DNA from: Clostridiaceae bacterium
GTDB lineage: Bacteria > Bacillota > Clostridia > Saccharofermentanales > DTU023
Direction of reading: 5' to 3'
Length of the DNA stretch: 35,549 nucleotides
Assembly: GCA_012799695.1 (NCBI GenBank)
Contig: JAAZKT010000069.1
Location: 1-35,549 of the forward strand
The notes under the pieces are model-generated. The model made no database searches. It saw only the letters and a list, made by a program, of their open reading frames with translations, and was not told the DNA's origin. Both the position numbers and the translations under genes were made by a program. Of this stretch, positions 16,140-25,071 are shown piece after piece (within the stretch, counting starts at the first letter, position 1; the number at the start of each line of letters is the position of its first letter).

Positions 16140-17333
16140 ATGAAAGCATCGAAACGCAGTTATGATCTACAGGCATCGCCTATTCGCAAACTAGTTCCAT
16201 ACGCAAATGAGGCAAAAAAGAGGGGTATAAAGATCTACCATCTCAACATCGGTCAACCCGATATCGAGACGCCGAAAGTCTTCATGGAAGCCGTTAAAAA
16301 GGCTGATGTAGAAGTGCTTGCTTATGCCGACTCGAATGGTTGGGAACCTCTCCGCGAGAGTATCTCGAAGTACTATAAGCGCATCAATCTGCCATATGAG
16401 GTAGAAGATATCATCATCACGAACGGGGGTAGCGAGGCGCTGCAATGGGCGTTCCTTCTCACATGCGATCCCGGTGAGGAGATTCTCGTTCCCGAGCCTT
16501 TCTATACAAATTATCGCGGTTTCGCCGCACCGTACGATGTCGTGATCAAACCGATCACCACAAAACCCGACGATGGATTCGTACTCCCGGGAAGAGAGGT
16601 GCTTGAATCGCTGATTACCGATAAGACGCGTGCCATCGCGCTCTCAAATCCGGGGAATCCCACGGGCGTCGTTTATTCCAAAGAGCAAGTTCGTATGTTG
16701 TCGGACATCGCGCGCGATCATAATCTGTTTATTGTCGCAGACGAGGTATACCGTGAATTCTGTTACGACGGCAAAGAGGCGACGAGTTTCGGCTCAATGA
16801 CGGATATCCTCGATCGCGTGATTATCGTCGACAGCGTATCCAAGCGTTTCTCCGCCTGCGGTGCGCGTATAGGTTCGTTGGCGTCCAAGAATCGAGATAT
16901 CATGACGGCCGCTTTGAAGTTGGGCCAGGCGCGACTTTGTGTGCCGACGCTCGAGATGATCGGCGCGAAGGCCCTGTACGATTTGGATCCCGATTACTTT
17001 ACGCCGATCCGCGAGCGTTACGAGGCTAGACGCAACATCATGATCGATGCTCTGCAGAAGATGGACGGAGTCCTCTGTGAACGCCCCGGCGGCGCCTTTT
17101 ACGCGATTGCGAAACTCCCTGTCGACAATGCGGAGAAATTCGCCATCTGGCTGTTGACGGACTTCCAAGTTGACAGCAAGTCCGTAATGGTGGCGCCCGT
17201 TGAGAACTTCTATCAGACGCCGGGCATGGGCATGGATGAAGTGAGGCTTGCGTATGTATTGAATACGGACGATCTTGCTGAAGCCATGAGAATACTTGAG
17301 ATCGCTCTCAAAGCATATCCCGGTCGCACGTAA
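16140..17333 (+). CDS. Pyridoxal phosphate-dependent aminotransferase, class I/II (aspartate aminotransferase-like)
   Basis: 397 aa; NIGQPDIETP, ITNGGSEALQWA, LSNPGNPTGVVYSKEQ, IVADEVYREFCYDG, DSVSKRFSACGARIGS (PLP Lys). Confidence 0.92.
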   Translation: MKASKRSYDLQASPIRKLVPYANEAKKRGIKIYHLNIGQPDIETPKVFMEAVKKADVEVLAYADSNGWEPLRESISKYYKRINLPYEVEDIIITNGGSEALQWAFLLTCDPGEEILVPEPFYTNYRGFAAPYDVVIKPITTKPDDGFVLPGREVLESLITDKTRAIALSNPGNPTGVVYSKEQVRMLSDIARDHNLFIVADEVYREFCYDGKEATSFGSMTDILDRVIIVDSVSKRFSACGARIGSLASKNRDIMTAALKLGQARLCVPTLEMIGAKALYDLDPDYFTPIRERYEARRNIMIDALQKMDGVLCERPGGAFYAIAKLPVDNAEKFAIWLLTDFQVDSKSVMVAPVENFYQTPGMGMDEVRLAYVLNTDDLAEAMRILEIALKAYPGRT

Positions 17334-17370
17334 GATAAAAGTCGCCTCGCGGTTGTCTTACTAACGAATC

Positions 17371-17418
17371 GAAACCGCTTTGCGAACGCCGACATTGTCG
17401 GATCGCGAAGCGGTTTTT
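17371..17418 (+). terminator. Rho-independent terminator after aminotransferase
   Basis: AACCGCTTTGCGA...TCGCGAAGCGGTT followed by TTT. Confidence 0.85.
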
Positions 17419-17528
17419 CGTGTTTATGGCGCGACGCTATCTTGCTTTAACGATTATGCCCCAAAACGTAGCGCATAGTCGTTTCCCCATCAGCTAAGCT
17501 TTACACATACAGTCCACATAGTTTACGG

Positions 17529-18602
17529 ATGGCGAGAATTGATCCCATGTACAATAAATCCTTTACGAACAAAGCTTGTCATGTTCCTAGCTTTGAACGA
17601 TGTGAGGATGGGCGGGAACCTGACGTTTGCTCCTTGAAATTTCGGCCGCCGGAAATGCTGGTTCTTGAGAAGAGACTCAATGGCATTTCCAGAATGAACG
17701 GATGGACATTGGGTGAATGCATCGTGCTGAATGATGCAAGTAAAATATCTATCTTCAGGGCTTTTGACAAGGAACGACGCGAACACTGGCTCTGTACCGG
17801 TCCATGGCAAAAATGGCAACTTGTCTCCGACCTTTGGGTTCATCTTGACTCCATAAACCGAATGATGCTCGATGTCTCGCCGTTGTTTCAAGCGCTAGGC
17901 CCCATGTTGCCTGCAGTCAGATGGCTGAAAACGGAAGAGGGTTTCTTCGGGATTGCGGAAAGGCGTTCCGACACGCCTTTTTTGGAGTATCTAAAAGATA
18001 AAAATCATCTTTTTCGTTTTGAAAACATCGTCCAAATGGCGGGATTTCTGCGCTTTCTTCAAATGGGAAACAATGTTTTCACCGATAGAAACAGCCACAA
18101 AATTGTCGATACATTGGGGGAACGGACTGCCGGACTGATCGAGCAGGTCAAAGAGCGTATACCTCATACGCCAAGATTTTCCCGCTGGAGTTCCTTTGTG
18201 ACGCAAAATGCGAAAAGCGTCGCCCATGGGGGGAGCTTGGTTCTTTCTTTGGGAGTGTATGCGCCGACCTGTTTTGCTTACGCACGAAGCTCGGCGCTTC
18301 TGGTAGATTATCCGTTTCTGCTCAGTGAAGACGTGGTGCATGCGGATCTTTGTCGGATTTTATTCGAATTGCGGACGCGAGATCCGCAAGATTTGAAATG
18401 TCTGATCGATGTCTATTTTGATCGCGATGTACCCTCTTATTTCTTCGCCCAGTTCGCTCACCATCAACTATTCACCATTCTTGAAAAACTGGCGTTAAGT
18501 GCTCCCGGCTCTTCACAGGAACGTAAAATGCTGGAAGAATTCGACAAGTTATCGCAAGACTACGAGCACTTCCGCACCCCTGTGCCATGCTGGTATAAAT
18601 AG
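17529..18602 (+). CDS. Uncharacterized protein (possible APH/kinase-like fold, degenerate)
   Basis: 357 aa single ORF filling the gap; segment AHGGSLVLSLGVYAPTCFAYARSSALLVDYPFLLSEDVVHADLCRILFEL is loosely reminiscent of HGD...DxxD...DLA in aminoglycoside phosphotransferase-like proteins; family not recognised with certainty. Confidence 0.55.
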   Translation: MARIDPMYNKSFTNKACHVPSFERCEDGREPDVCSLKFRPPEMLVLEKRLNGISRMNGWTLGECIVLNDASKISIFRAFDKERREHWLCTGPWQKWQLVSDLWVHLDSINRMMLDVSPLFQALGPMLPAVRWLKTEEGFFGIAERRSDTPFLEYLKDKNHLFRFENIVQMAGFLRFLQMGNNVFTDRNSHKIVDTLGERTAGLIEQVKERIPHTPRFSRWSSFVTQNAKSVAHGGSLVLSLGVYAPTCFAYARSSALLVDYPFLLSEDVVHADLCRILFELRTRDPQDLKCLIDVYFDRDVPSYFFAQFAHHQLFTILEKLALSAPGSSQERKMLEEFDKLSQDYEHFRTPVPCWYK

Positions 18603-18646
18603 CGTGAAACGTGCTTTTTTCACATTGATTCGGCTATAGTATCTGT

Positions 18647-19711
18647 ATGGATACGAGCCTTCGAGAGAATCATCATCCAAACTGTTCGGGCAACCGAGTC
18701 TTGCTCGGTATGTCAGGAGGCGTTGACAGTGCCGCGGCGGCACTTCTTTTGATGCGGGCAGGTTACCGCGTGACGGCATTGACTCTTCAGACGGTGAGTA
18801 ACGGCGATGGTCGACGTGCTGCCGACGTTGCGCGCGCTCTCGCAATCGAACACATCAAAATCGATGCAGTCGACGACTTTTATCGCGATGTCATTGTCCC
18901 TTTTGTCGAGTCTTGGCGTTCAGGCGAGACTCCTAACCCATGCGTTCTCTGTAATCGCGATTTCAAGTTTCGGCGTTTGGCGGAGGCCGCCGATCGTCTG
19001 GGATGTGATTACATTGCGACGGGGCATTACGCGCGGTTGGTCGGTGAGTTGCCGTATCGCTATCTCCTGAGGGCGAAGGACAGGAAAAGAGATCAGAGCT
19101 ATTTTCTTTATCGGCTTCCGCGCGCGATACTCGATCGCACGTTATTGCCGTTGGGGAATTATACGAAAGATCAGGTCAGGGAAATCGTCTCTTCCTTTGA
19201 TGTGCACTTGGGGCAAAAAGCGGACAGCCAAGACATCTGTTTTCTCGGAGCGATGAAGCTGAGTCAGTTTCTTTCCGAACAGGGTCTCGAAGACATCCCG
19301 GGTGATTTTGTCGACACGCGTGGCGCCGTGCTGGGTGAGCATCGCGGGAGTTGGCATTATTCGGAGGGGCAACGACGCGGGTTGGGAATATCGCTGGGCG
19401 AACGGATGACAGTTCTCCATAAAGACAGCGCGAATAATATAGTCGTATTGGGTGCTGAGGAGGAAGCGATGATTGATAGTCTCGAGCTTCGTGATGTCGC
19501 ATCAATTGATCAGCTTCCCTCAACGTTCAATGCGGCCGTTCAGCTTCGTTCGCAGGGGCAAACCTTTCCCGCCCATGTCGTTCTCGAAGTAGACGGTTCT
19601 GCGTCCGTTCGCTTCGAGTCGCCAGTCCGTTTGACATCGATTGGTCAATCTGTTGTTTTTTATCTCGAGAATCGCGTTCTCGGCGGGGGTATTGTACGAC
19701 GAATGCGCTAA
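18647..19711 (+). CDS. mnmA: tRNA-specific 2-thiouridylase MnmA
   Basis: 354 aa; VLLGMSGGVDSAAAALLL PP-loop, NPCVLCNRDFKF, ATGHYAR, KDQSYFLYRL-like motif, SQDICFL, GQRRGLGI. Confidence 0.93.
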   Translation: MDTSLRENHHPNCSGNRVLLGMSGGVDSAAAALLLMRAGYRVTALTLQTVSNGDGRRAADVARALAIEHIKIDAVDDFYRDVIVPFVESWRSGETPNPCVLCNRDFKFRRLAEAADRLGCDYIATGHYARLVGELPYRYLLRAKDRKRDQSYFLYRLPRAILDRTLLPLGNYTKDQVREIVSSFDVHLGQKADSQDICFLGAMKLSQFLSEQGLEDIPGDFVDTRGAVLGEHRGSWHYSEGQRRGLGISLGERMTVLHKDSANNIVVLGAEEEAMIDSLELRDVASIDQLPSTFNAAVQLRSQGQTFPAHVVLEVDGSASVRFESPVRLTSIGQSVVFYLENRVLGGGIVRRMR

Positions 19712-19733
19712 TGCGCTGAATGCGCTGAATGCT
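19702..19733 (+). repeat. Short 9-bp tandem repeat spanning the mnmA stop codon
   Basis: AATGCGCT/AATGCGCTG/AATGCGCTG/AATGC. Confidence 0.7.
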
Positions 19734-19754
19734 TGATACCGTTAAACTGTACGA

Positions 19755-19783
19755 TTGCATTATTCTGTCTTACAAGATATAAT
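19755..19783 (+). promoter_or_regulatory. Sigma-A-type promoter for veg-ispE
   Basis: TTGCAT - 17 bp - TATAAT upstream of veg. Confidence 0.65.
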
Positions 19784-19843
19784 ATCTCTCCAATTATGAG
19801 AATATCTATTCGTGTAGAATGGCCGAGATATGAGGTGAATTAA

Positions 19844-20122
19844 TTGATTGTAAAATCCGATATCGCATCGTGTCGCGCTGAACTGGAAGCTCATCTCGGG
19901 CAACGTATTATGCTTAAGTCAAACGGAGGGCGTCGTCGTACGGTAATCCACCAAGGTTTTCTGGAGAATTGTTCATCAAACGTATTTACCGTGTGTTGTC
20001 CCGTAAGTCCGTCATATAGTGAGCATGTCAGTTTCAGCTATGTTGATCTGCTTACGAAAGTCGTGGAGATTGCTTTTACGGATGAAGAATTGGAGCAGTT
20101 GCTCCAACAGGATGACGGATAA
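19844..20122 (+). CDS. veg: Veg family protein
   Basis: 92 aa; I..CR..LEAHLGQRIMLKSNGGRRRTVIHQGFLENCSSNVFTV pattern of Veg; immediately upstream of ispE as in many Firmicutes; TTG start with ggtgaat upstream. Confidence 0.88.
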   Translation: MIVKSDIASCRAELEAHLGQRIMLKSNGGRRRTVIHQGFLENCSSNVFTVCCPVSPSYSEHVSFSYVDLLTKVVEIAFTDEELEQLLQQDDG

Positions 20123-20125
20123 GCT

Positions 20126-21193
20126 TTGGATAACGATTCGAGTTTCCGGGGGTGCCTTGAGGCGCGTGCAAAACTGAATTTATCTCTCCGAGTCCTAGGT
20201 CGCCGGACGGACGGAATGCATGAACTATCCACGGTCATGACGACGCTTTCTTTGGCGGACAAACTTTCCATTGAACTATGCAAATTGCCGATGAGTGATA
20301 ATGCGAGTCATTTTGTTGGACAAAAATCGGATCGACCGCCTTGGCGCATTGATGCCGATGTGCAATCGATTCCGTCGGGCGAAGCAAATATATGTTTCCG
20401 TGCTGCGGAAATGTTTTTCGAACACATAGGGATTGACCCTTTCTCGATATCCATAACGATTTTCATCGAAAAAAGAATTCCGGATGCGGCGGGTCTGGGG
20501 GGCGGAAGCGCTGATGCCGCCGCCGTATTGCGATTTTTGTTTCAGAATCGCGAACGCCTGTGCCGTTGGTTTGACCTTGATGCAACATCCTTGTCACTTA
20601 GTGAATTGGAACAGATCGCCCTTCGTTGTGGAGCCGACGTCCCATTTTGTCTTTATGGAGGGATGCGGTTTTGTGAGGGTGTCGGAGAAATGATGACTTC
20701 GCTTCCGCCTCTTTTCCCAGCCCCCGTTCTGTTGGCGACTCCGGCGCAATTTGTTAAGACGAAGACGGCGTTTGAAATGCTCGATCAGTTCCGGGAAACC
20801 GACGGCGGAGCGGAATCGGTACAGGTCAAAACCCGGTCACAAGAGGGTGCGCCATCTGGGCCTTCCGATGCGCGAGCCGGTTCACCGTGTCGTGAATCGG
20901 TGACGGTATGGAAAGAGGCTATTGACCGGCAGTCTTTGCGGGCGCTAGATTCTCTCATTCACAATGATTTCGTTCCGGTGATCGCCGGAGCGCTCGAACA
21001 GGTTGAAGAGTTATTAGGCGTTTTGAGATCGACACATGCTCCCGTCATCTCGATGTCGGGGAGCGGACCGACATGCTTTGCATTGTTCAGCGATCACGAC
21101 GCATGTGAGATCGCTTTTACAACGATGGTTTCGTACTTCCCCGATGTCCGATTTATCAAGACGACAATCGATTCGACATCTGAGCTTTTTTAG
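20126..21193 (+). CDS. ispE: 4-diphosphocytidyl-2-C-methyl-D-erythritol kinase IspE
   Basis: 355 aa; ARAKLNLSLRVLGRRTDGMHEL, PDAAGLGGGSADAAAVL (GHMP motif), SMSGSGPTCFALF; TTG start just after the veg stop. Confidence 0.9.
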   Translation: MDNDSSFRGCLEARAKLNLSLRVLGRRTDGMHELSTVMTTLSLADKLSIELCKLPMSDNASHFVGQKSDRPPWRIDADVQSIPSGEANICFRAAEMFFEHIGIDPFSISITIFIEKRIPDAAGLGGGSADAAAVLRFLFQNRERLCRWFDLDATSLSLSELEQIALRCGADVPFCLYGGMRFCEGVGEMMTSLPPLFPAPVLLATPAQFVKTKTAFEMLDQFRETDGGAESVQVKTRSQEGAPSGPSDARAGSPCRESVTVWKEAIDRQSLRALDSLIHNDFVPVIAGALEQVEELLGVLRSTHAPVISMSGSGPTCFALFSDHDACEIAFTTMVSYFPDVRFIKTTIDSTSELF

Positions 21194-21201
21194 AGAAACA
21201 A

Positions 21202-21648
21202 TCACATATTGTCAGTATCGAGAATAATCGTAAAAGGACCGCTGTTGACGAGACTGACATCCATCATGGCGCCGAACGAACCCGTTCCGACGACCGGTAC
21301 GTCGCGCCGCGCCAATTCGACAAAATACTCATACAAGCGCTCACCGAGCTGAGGATGAGCGGCGTTGATGAAGCTCGGGCGATTTCCCTTCCTCGTATCG
21401 GCAAAAAGGGTAAATTGAGAGACGATCAACACTTCACCGTCGACCGTTGCAAGATCGAGGTTGATTTTTCCTTCCGCATCGGGAAAGATGCGCAGTTTCT
21501 TTATCTTTTGCCAAAGCTTGGCACAATTCTCCTCATTATCTTCATGCCCAATGCCGAGCAAGATTAAATATCCCTTGCCGATGGAAGATCGATGGCCGTC
21601 GTCGCATTGGACTGAAGCTTTGGTAACTCGCTGTATCACTGCTCTCAT
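21202..21648 (-). CDS. dtd: D-aminoacyl-tRNA deacylase
   Basis: MRAVIQRVTKASV start with aaagga RBS; LIVSQFTLFADTRKGNRPSF, GAMMDVSLVNSGPFTIILD. The supplied ORF extends 7 codons further to 21669. Confidence 0.95.
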   Translation of the reverse strand: MRAVIQRVTKASVQCDDGHRSSIGKGYLILLGIGHEDNEENCAKLWQKIKKLRIFPDAEGKINLDLATVDGEVLIVSQFTLFADTRKGNRPSFINAAHPQLGERLYEYFVELARRDVPVVGTGSFGAMMDVSLVNSGPFTIILDTDNM

Positions 21649-21858
21649 AGGATAAGTCCTTTCACACATGATCTGTCCGGTTCATGGTATCACGGAAAGT
21701 CGATGTGCGCAGGTCTTCGATTATCTTTTATCCATCATTTTTGCAGTTTCACTGATGATTAATCCGCAAAGCTTTTAGGTGTGTGTTCGTGAGATGAGAA
21801 GTCGTTTCTATTATGATAAAATGACTATGTATGCAATTCATCAGACACACCTTCCATT

Positions 21859-21874
21859 TGAAACACATGTTTCA
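21859..21874. promoter_or_regulatory. 16-bp inverted repeat upstream of zinc-ribbon protein gene
   Basis: TGAAACA-CA-TGTTTCA, perfect 7-bp arms. Confidence 0.5.
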
Positions 21875-21909
21875 CGGGAGGAATTGAGAAGAAAGTGGAG
21901 AAATAAGAA

Positions 21910-22752
21910 ATGAAAAAGTGTTTATTCTGTGGAGCGGATATCGCTGCTGATGCGGCGTTCTGCGGTCATTGCGGGAATTCGCAAGTTACCGCTGACGCTG
22001 AAGTGTTCGCACAATCTCCGCCCGAACCTCGACAAGAACCGGAACATGTAGCGCCCGCGCCGCCCGCCGCCTATCCTCCACCTGGATATAGCGCGCCACA
22101 AGAAGCGCCGCCACAGTATCCGCCTGCAGGATACTATCCACCTCAGGGTGCACCGGGCTATGCTCCGCCTCCCCAAGAGCCTACAGCACTTGCCCTAGCA
22201 GCCAAAAACTATTTCCCGTGGCTTAAGAAGGGATTATTAGGAACGAAAGAGCCGATCCATTTGCTTTTCGCCGCCATCGTCCCGCTCGTGATCACATTCT
22301 TCTTTACCTTGGGGACTGCATCACAGATGGGTTGGCATGCCGGAGCATTCTTCTTGACAGGGTTCTTCAATGTCTTGTACATCGCCGCATTGCCTCTCGC
22401 CGTATGGCTTATCAAGAAATTCATGGAAAAAGACGAATCGGCCACTCCCGACTCCGTCTTTGCTGAGTATTCTTCCTACCATAATATTGCGCTTCCGATC
22501 GTTTTCGTCGCCATGATCTTGGGGATCATTGTTCCGGTTTTCACTTTCGGGACGCACATAATTGCGGTCATGTTCCAATTCGTGAGACTGCTTTCGCTCG
22601 GCGCTGCTCTCACCTGCCTTTCCCCTTCACGTGACGATTCCAAGGCATGGCTGAAAGTTGTTATCTTGATCTTCGTGTATATCGCCATGTGGTATATCGT
22701 CGGGGCAATTTACACCGTAGGCATGAATTGGGGTTGGCGTATACGTTGGTAG
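21910..22752 (+). CDS. Zinc-ribbon membrane protein with Pro-rich linker
   Basis: 280 aa; CLFCGADIAADAAFCGHCG zinc ribbon, PPGYSAPQEAPPQYPPAGYYPPQGAPGYAPPP linker, several hydrophobic segments. Confidence 0.75.
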   Translation: MKKCLFCGADIAADAAFCGHCGNSQVTADAEVFAQSPPEPRQEPEHVAPAPPAAYPPPGYSAPQEAPPQYPPAGYYPPQGAPGYAPPPQEPTALALAAKNYFPWLKKGLLGTKEPIHLLFAAIVPLVITFFFTLGTASQMGWHAGAFFLTGFFNVLYIAALPLAVWLIKKFMEKDESATPDSVFAEYSSYHNIALPIVFVAMILGIIVPVFTFGTHIIAVMFQFVRLLSLGAALTCLSPSRDDSKAWLKVVILIFVYIAMWYIVGAIYTVGMNWGWRIRW

Positions 22753-22798
22753 GGGCAATTTGAACCGATAAACATCCTTATAGTTCAATTGTTTTATA

Positions 22799-22837
22799 TC
22801 TCTTCTCTCGGGGTACGATCCGTTCCCCGGAGAAGAG
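22799..22837. other. Strong intergenic hairpin (possible terminator/leader)
   Basis: TCTCTTCTCTCGGGG-n11-CCCCGGAGAAGAGA; no clear U-tract. Confidence 0.5.
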
Positions 22838-22897
22838 ACTAAAATGTTGTGTGGACAATCATCACACGTATGATATGCGCGAAAGGAACACGGGACA

Positions 22898-24082
22898 TTG
22901 AATAGCCGTAATGAAAAGAATGGTAAATTGCGCGATGCCGCGCGTGGGAACATAAACAGTCATGAAGTGAATGCGAGCTCGGAAGCTGGCTCGCATAAAC
23001 GCGAAGCGCGGACTTTGTTTGCGCGTCTCCATTCGCCGCGACTGATTGCGCTTGGGGTCGTTGCCGGCCTTATCTTTTCGCTTTTTACGGGTGTTTTGAT
23101 TATCTTTACCGACATGATGTCAGGCGTGACGTTTTCGGATGAGACATTCAGCGAGAACATTCTGGCGAAAGATCTGACCGACAACGAATGGTTGGGCGGC
23201 TTGAGGGATGACGAGAGAAAGCAGTTGGATGACGACTTTGATTCATTTCAGAGCATGTTGGCCGATCCTGATCCGAGTGAAGTATCGGAAAGTGATCCGT
23301 CATCCAAGAAGACTCGTGGCGATGAACACATTCCCGCTCAGACCTCACCCAAGCTCGTGTCGATGGAGGGTATCGAAAACATCGTCCTGTTCGGCGTTGA
23401 CTCGCGCTCGGATAATTTTAGAGGACGTGCCGATGTCACCATGCTTATATCTCTTAATCACAACAACAGAACTCTCAATCTCGTCTCTTTGATGAGAGCG
23501 ATGTACGTCAAAATCGGAACAGCAAAACATCCGTGGGGCATGTTAAATGCTTCGTATTCGTACGGTGGCCCCAATCTTGCCGTGCGCACGATCGAACGCA
23601 ACTTCGGAATTCCCATCAAGGGTTACGTGGCAGTCAATTTTAATGCCTTTAAGCAAATCATCAATGCCGTGGGTGGCGTCCATATTACGCTGACGGAGCG
23701 CGAGGCCAAATATCTCGGGTTTGAGCCAGGCTATCAGCTTCTCAATGGCAGTCAGGCGTTACAGTATGCGCGCCTTCGCAAGATTGACAGCGATTTTCAG
23801 CGAAATCAGAGGCAAAGAAACATCGTGAACTCCGTGCTGAGCGCTATGAGTTCCGGTGGAGTTGATATTTATAACGCCGTCAATGTTGCTCTCGCCAACA
23901 CAAGGACAAATCTCAATCTCCGACAGTATGTGTCGACGGAATATCTTTCTTACACGCGTCGACAACTGCAATTGCCCGCCATGAGCGATACGTGGAAAAC
24001 GTACGTGAGGGGGATGGAAGTCTGGCCGTTTAAGATGGCGAATACTCATACGAAGCTCGTTAATTTTTTGACAGGTAAATAG
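22898..24082 (+). CDS. LytR-CpsA-Psr (LCP) family protein
   Basis: 394 aa; N-terminal TM, NIVLFGVDSRSDNFRGRADVTMLISLNHNNRTLNLVSLMRAMYVKI, INAVGGVHITLTEREAKYL, LNGSQALQYARLRKIDSDFQRNQRQRNIV. Confidence 0.9.
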   Translation: MNSRNEKNGKLRDAARGNINSHEVNASSEAGSHKREARTLFARLHSPRLIALGVVAGLIFSLFTGVLIIFTDMMSGVTFSDETFSENILAKDLTDNEWLGGLRDDERKQLDDDFDSFQSMLADPDPSEVSESDPSSKKTRGDEHIPAQTSPKLVSMEGIENIVLFGVDSRSDNFRGRADVTMLISLNHNNRTLNLVSLMRAMYVKIGTAKHPWGMLNASYSYGGPNLAVRTIERNFGIPIKGYVAVNFNAFKQIINAVGGVHITLTEREAKYLGFEPGYQLLNGSQALQYARLRKIDSDFQRNQRQRNIVNSVLSAMSSGGVDIYNAVNVALANTRTNLNLRQYVSTEYLSYTRRQLQLPAMSDTWKTYVRGMEVWPFKMANTHTKLVNFLTGK

Positions 24083-24152
24083 ATTTTTGGAGCTGCCGGA
24101 GTCGCGACGCAATGCGTTTGATTTTGACACGCATCATTTCAAGGGGTAAAAG

Positions 24153-25043
24153 GTGCTCGCAGGTTTTTTGAAGAGAATAATGACAAGAAATAATCTTCGA
24201 CGTTTCATAATCAATCTGCTCTTTGATGTAGCGGGTTCTTTTTTCTTTGCGATCGGTATCTATAATTTTGCGGCGAACGCCTCTTTCGCGCCCGGGGGAG
24301 TCACCGGTATCGCTTTTATCGTGAGACATTACACGCACTTGCCAATCGGTACGTTGACCCTCATTTTGAACATTCCGATCATCCTTATCGCTCTCAAAAT
24401 TCTCGGGAAGAAATATCTGCTGCGTACTTTTCAGACGATCCTGATCAATACGTTTTTCCTTGATGTGATCAGCCCGCATTTTCCTGTCTACCAGGGGGAA
24501 CCGCTGCTTGCCGCCCTGTTTGCCGGCGCGCTCGTAGGGCTTGGCCTTGCCATTATTTATTCGAATAAAAGCAGTACCGGCGGATCCGACCTCGTTATCA
24601 TGTCGTTACGAAAGTTGCGTCCCCATATGTCGGTCGGCCAGATTACAATGTTCGTTGATGGCGTCATTGTCCTGTGTGGCGGATTTGTTTTTCGCCAAAT
24701 CGATGCAGTACTTTACGGCTTTATCTACAGCGCCGCGATGATTCTTGTGGTTGACAAAATTATGTTCGGATTCGTATCGGGGAAAATGGCGGTGATCGTT
24801 TCCGAGAAAGGCGACTTAATTGCCGAACTTATAGGCAAAGATCTCGATCGCGGCTCGACGATTCTTCATGGCACAGGAGCCTATTCGCGTGATCAGCTCC
24901 CGGTCATCCTGTGTGCTTGCAGTCGGTCACAGGTGCCGGAAGTCAGAAGGATCGTAAAAAGAATCGACCCTGATGCGCTGATGATCGTGACATCGTATGA
25001 TGAAGTCTATGGTGAAGGCTTTATGCCGATTGATGAATCTTAA
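24153..25043 (+). CDS. YitT family membrane protein (DUF161/DUF2179)
   Basis: 296 aa; IYNFAANASFAPGGVTGIA, NKSSTGGSDLVIMSLRK, C-terminal DUF2179-like soluble domain RGSTILHGTGAYSRDQLPVILCACSRSQVPEVRRIVKRIDPDALMIV. Confidence 0.88.
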   Translation: MLAGFLKRIMTRNNLRRFIINLLFDVAGSFFFAIGIYNFAANASFAPGGVTGIAFIVRHYTHLPIGTLTLILNIPIILIALKILGKKYLLRTFQTILINTFFLDVISPHFPVYQGEPLLAALFAGALVGLGLAIIYSNKSSTGGSDLVIMSLRKLRPHMSVGQITMFVDGVIVLCGGFVFRQIDAVLYGFIYSAAMILVVDKIMFGFVSGKMAVIVSEKGDLIAELIGKDLDRGSTILHGTGAYSRDQLPVILCACSRSQVPEVRRIVKRIDPDALMIVTSYDEVYGEGFMPIDES

Positions 25044-25071
25044 TCATTCTTTGGTAGAAAACGAGGCGTAG

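Noticed and set aside
21859-21874. parS centromere site
   Set aside because: Half-sites are in the wrong order (TGAAACA...TGTTTCA rather than TGTTTCA...TGAAACA); kept only as a generic palindrome.
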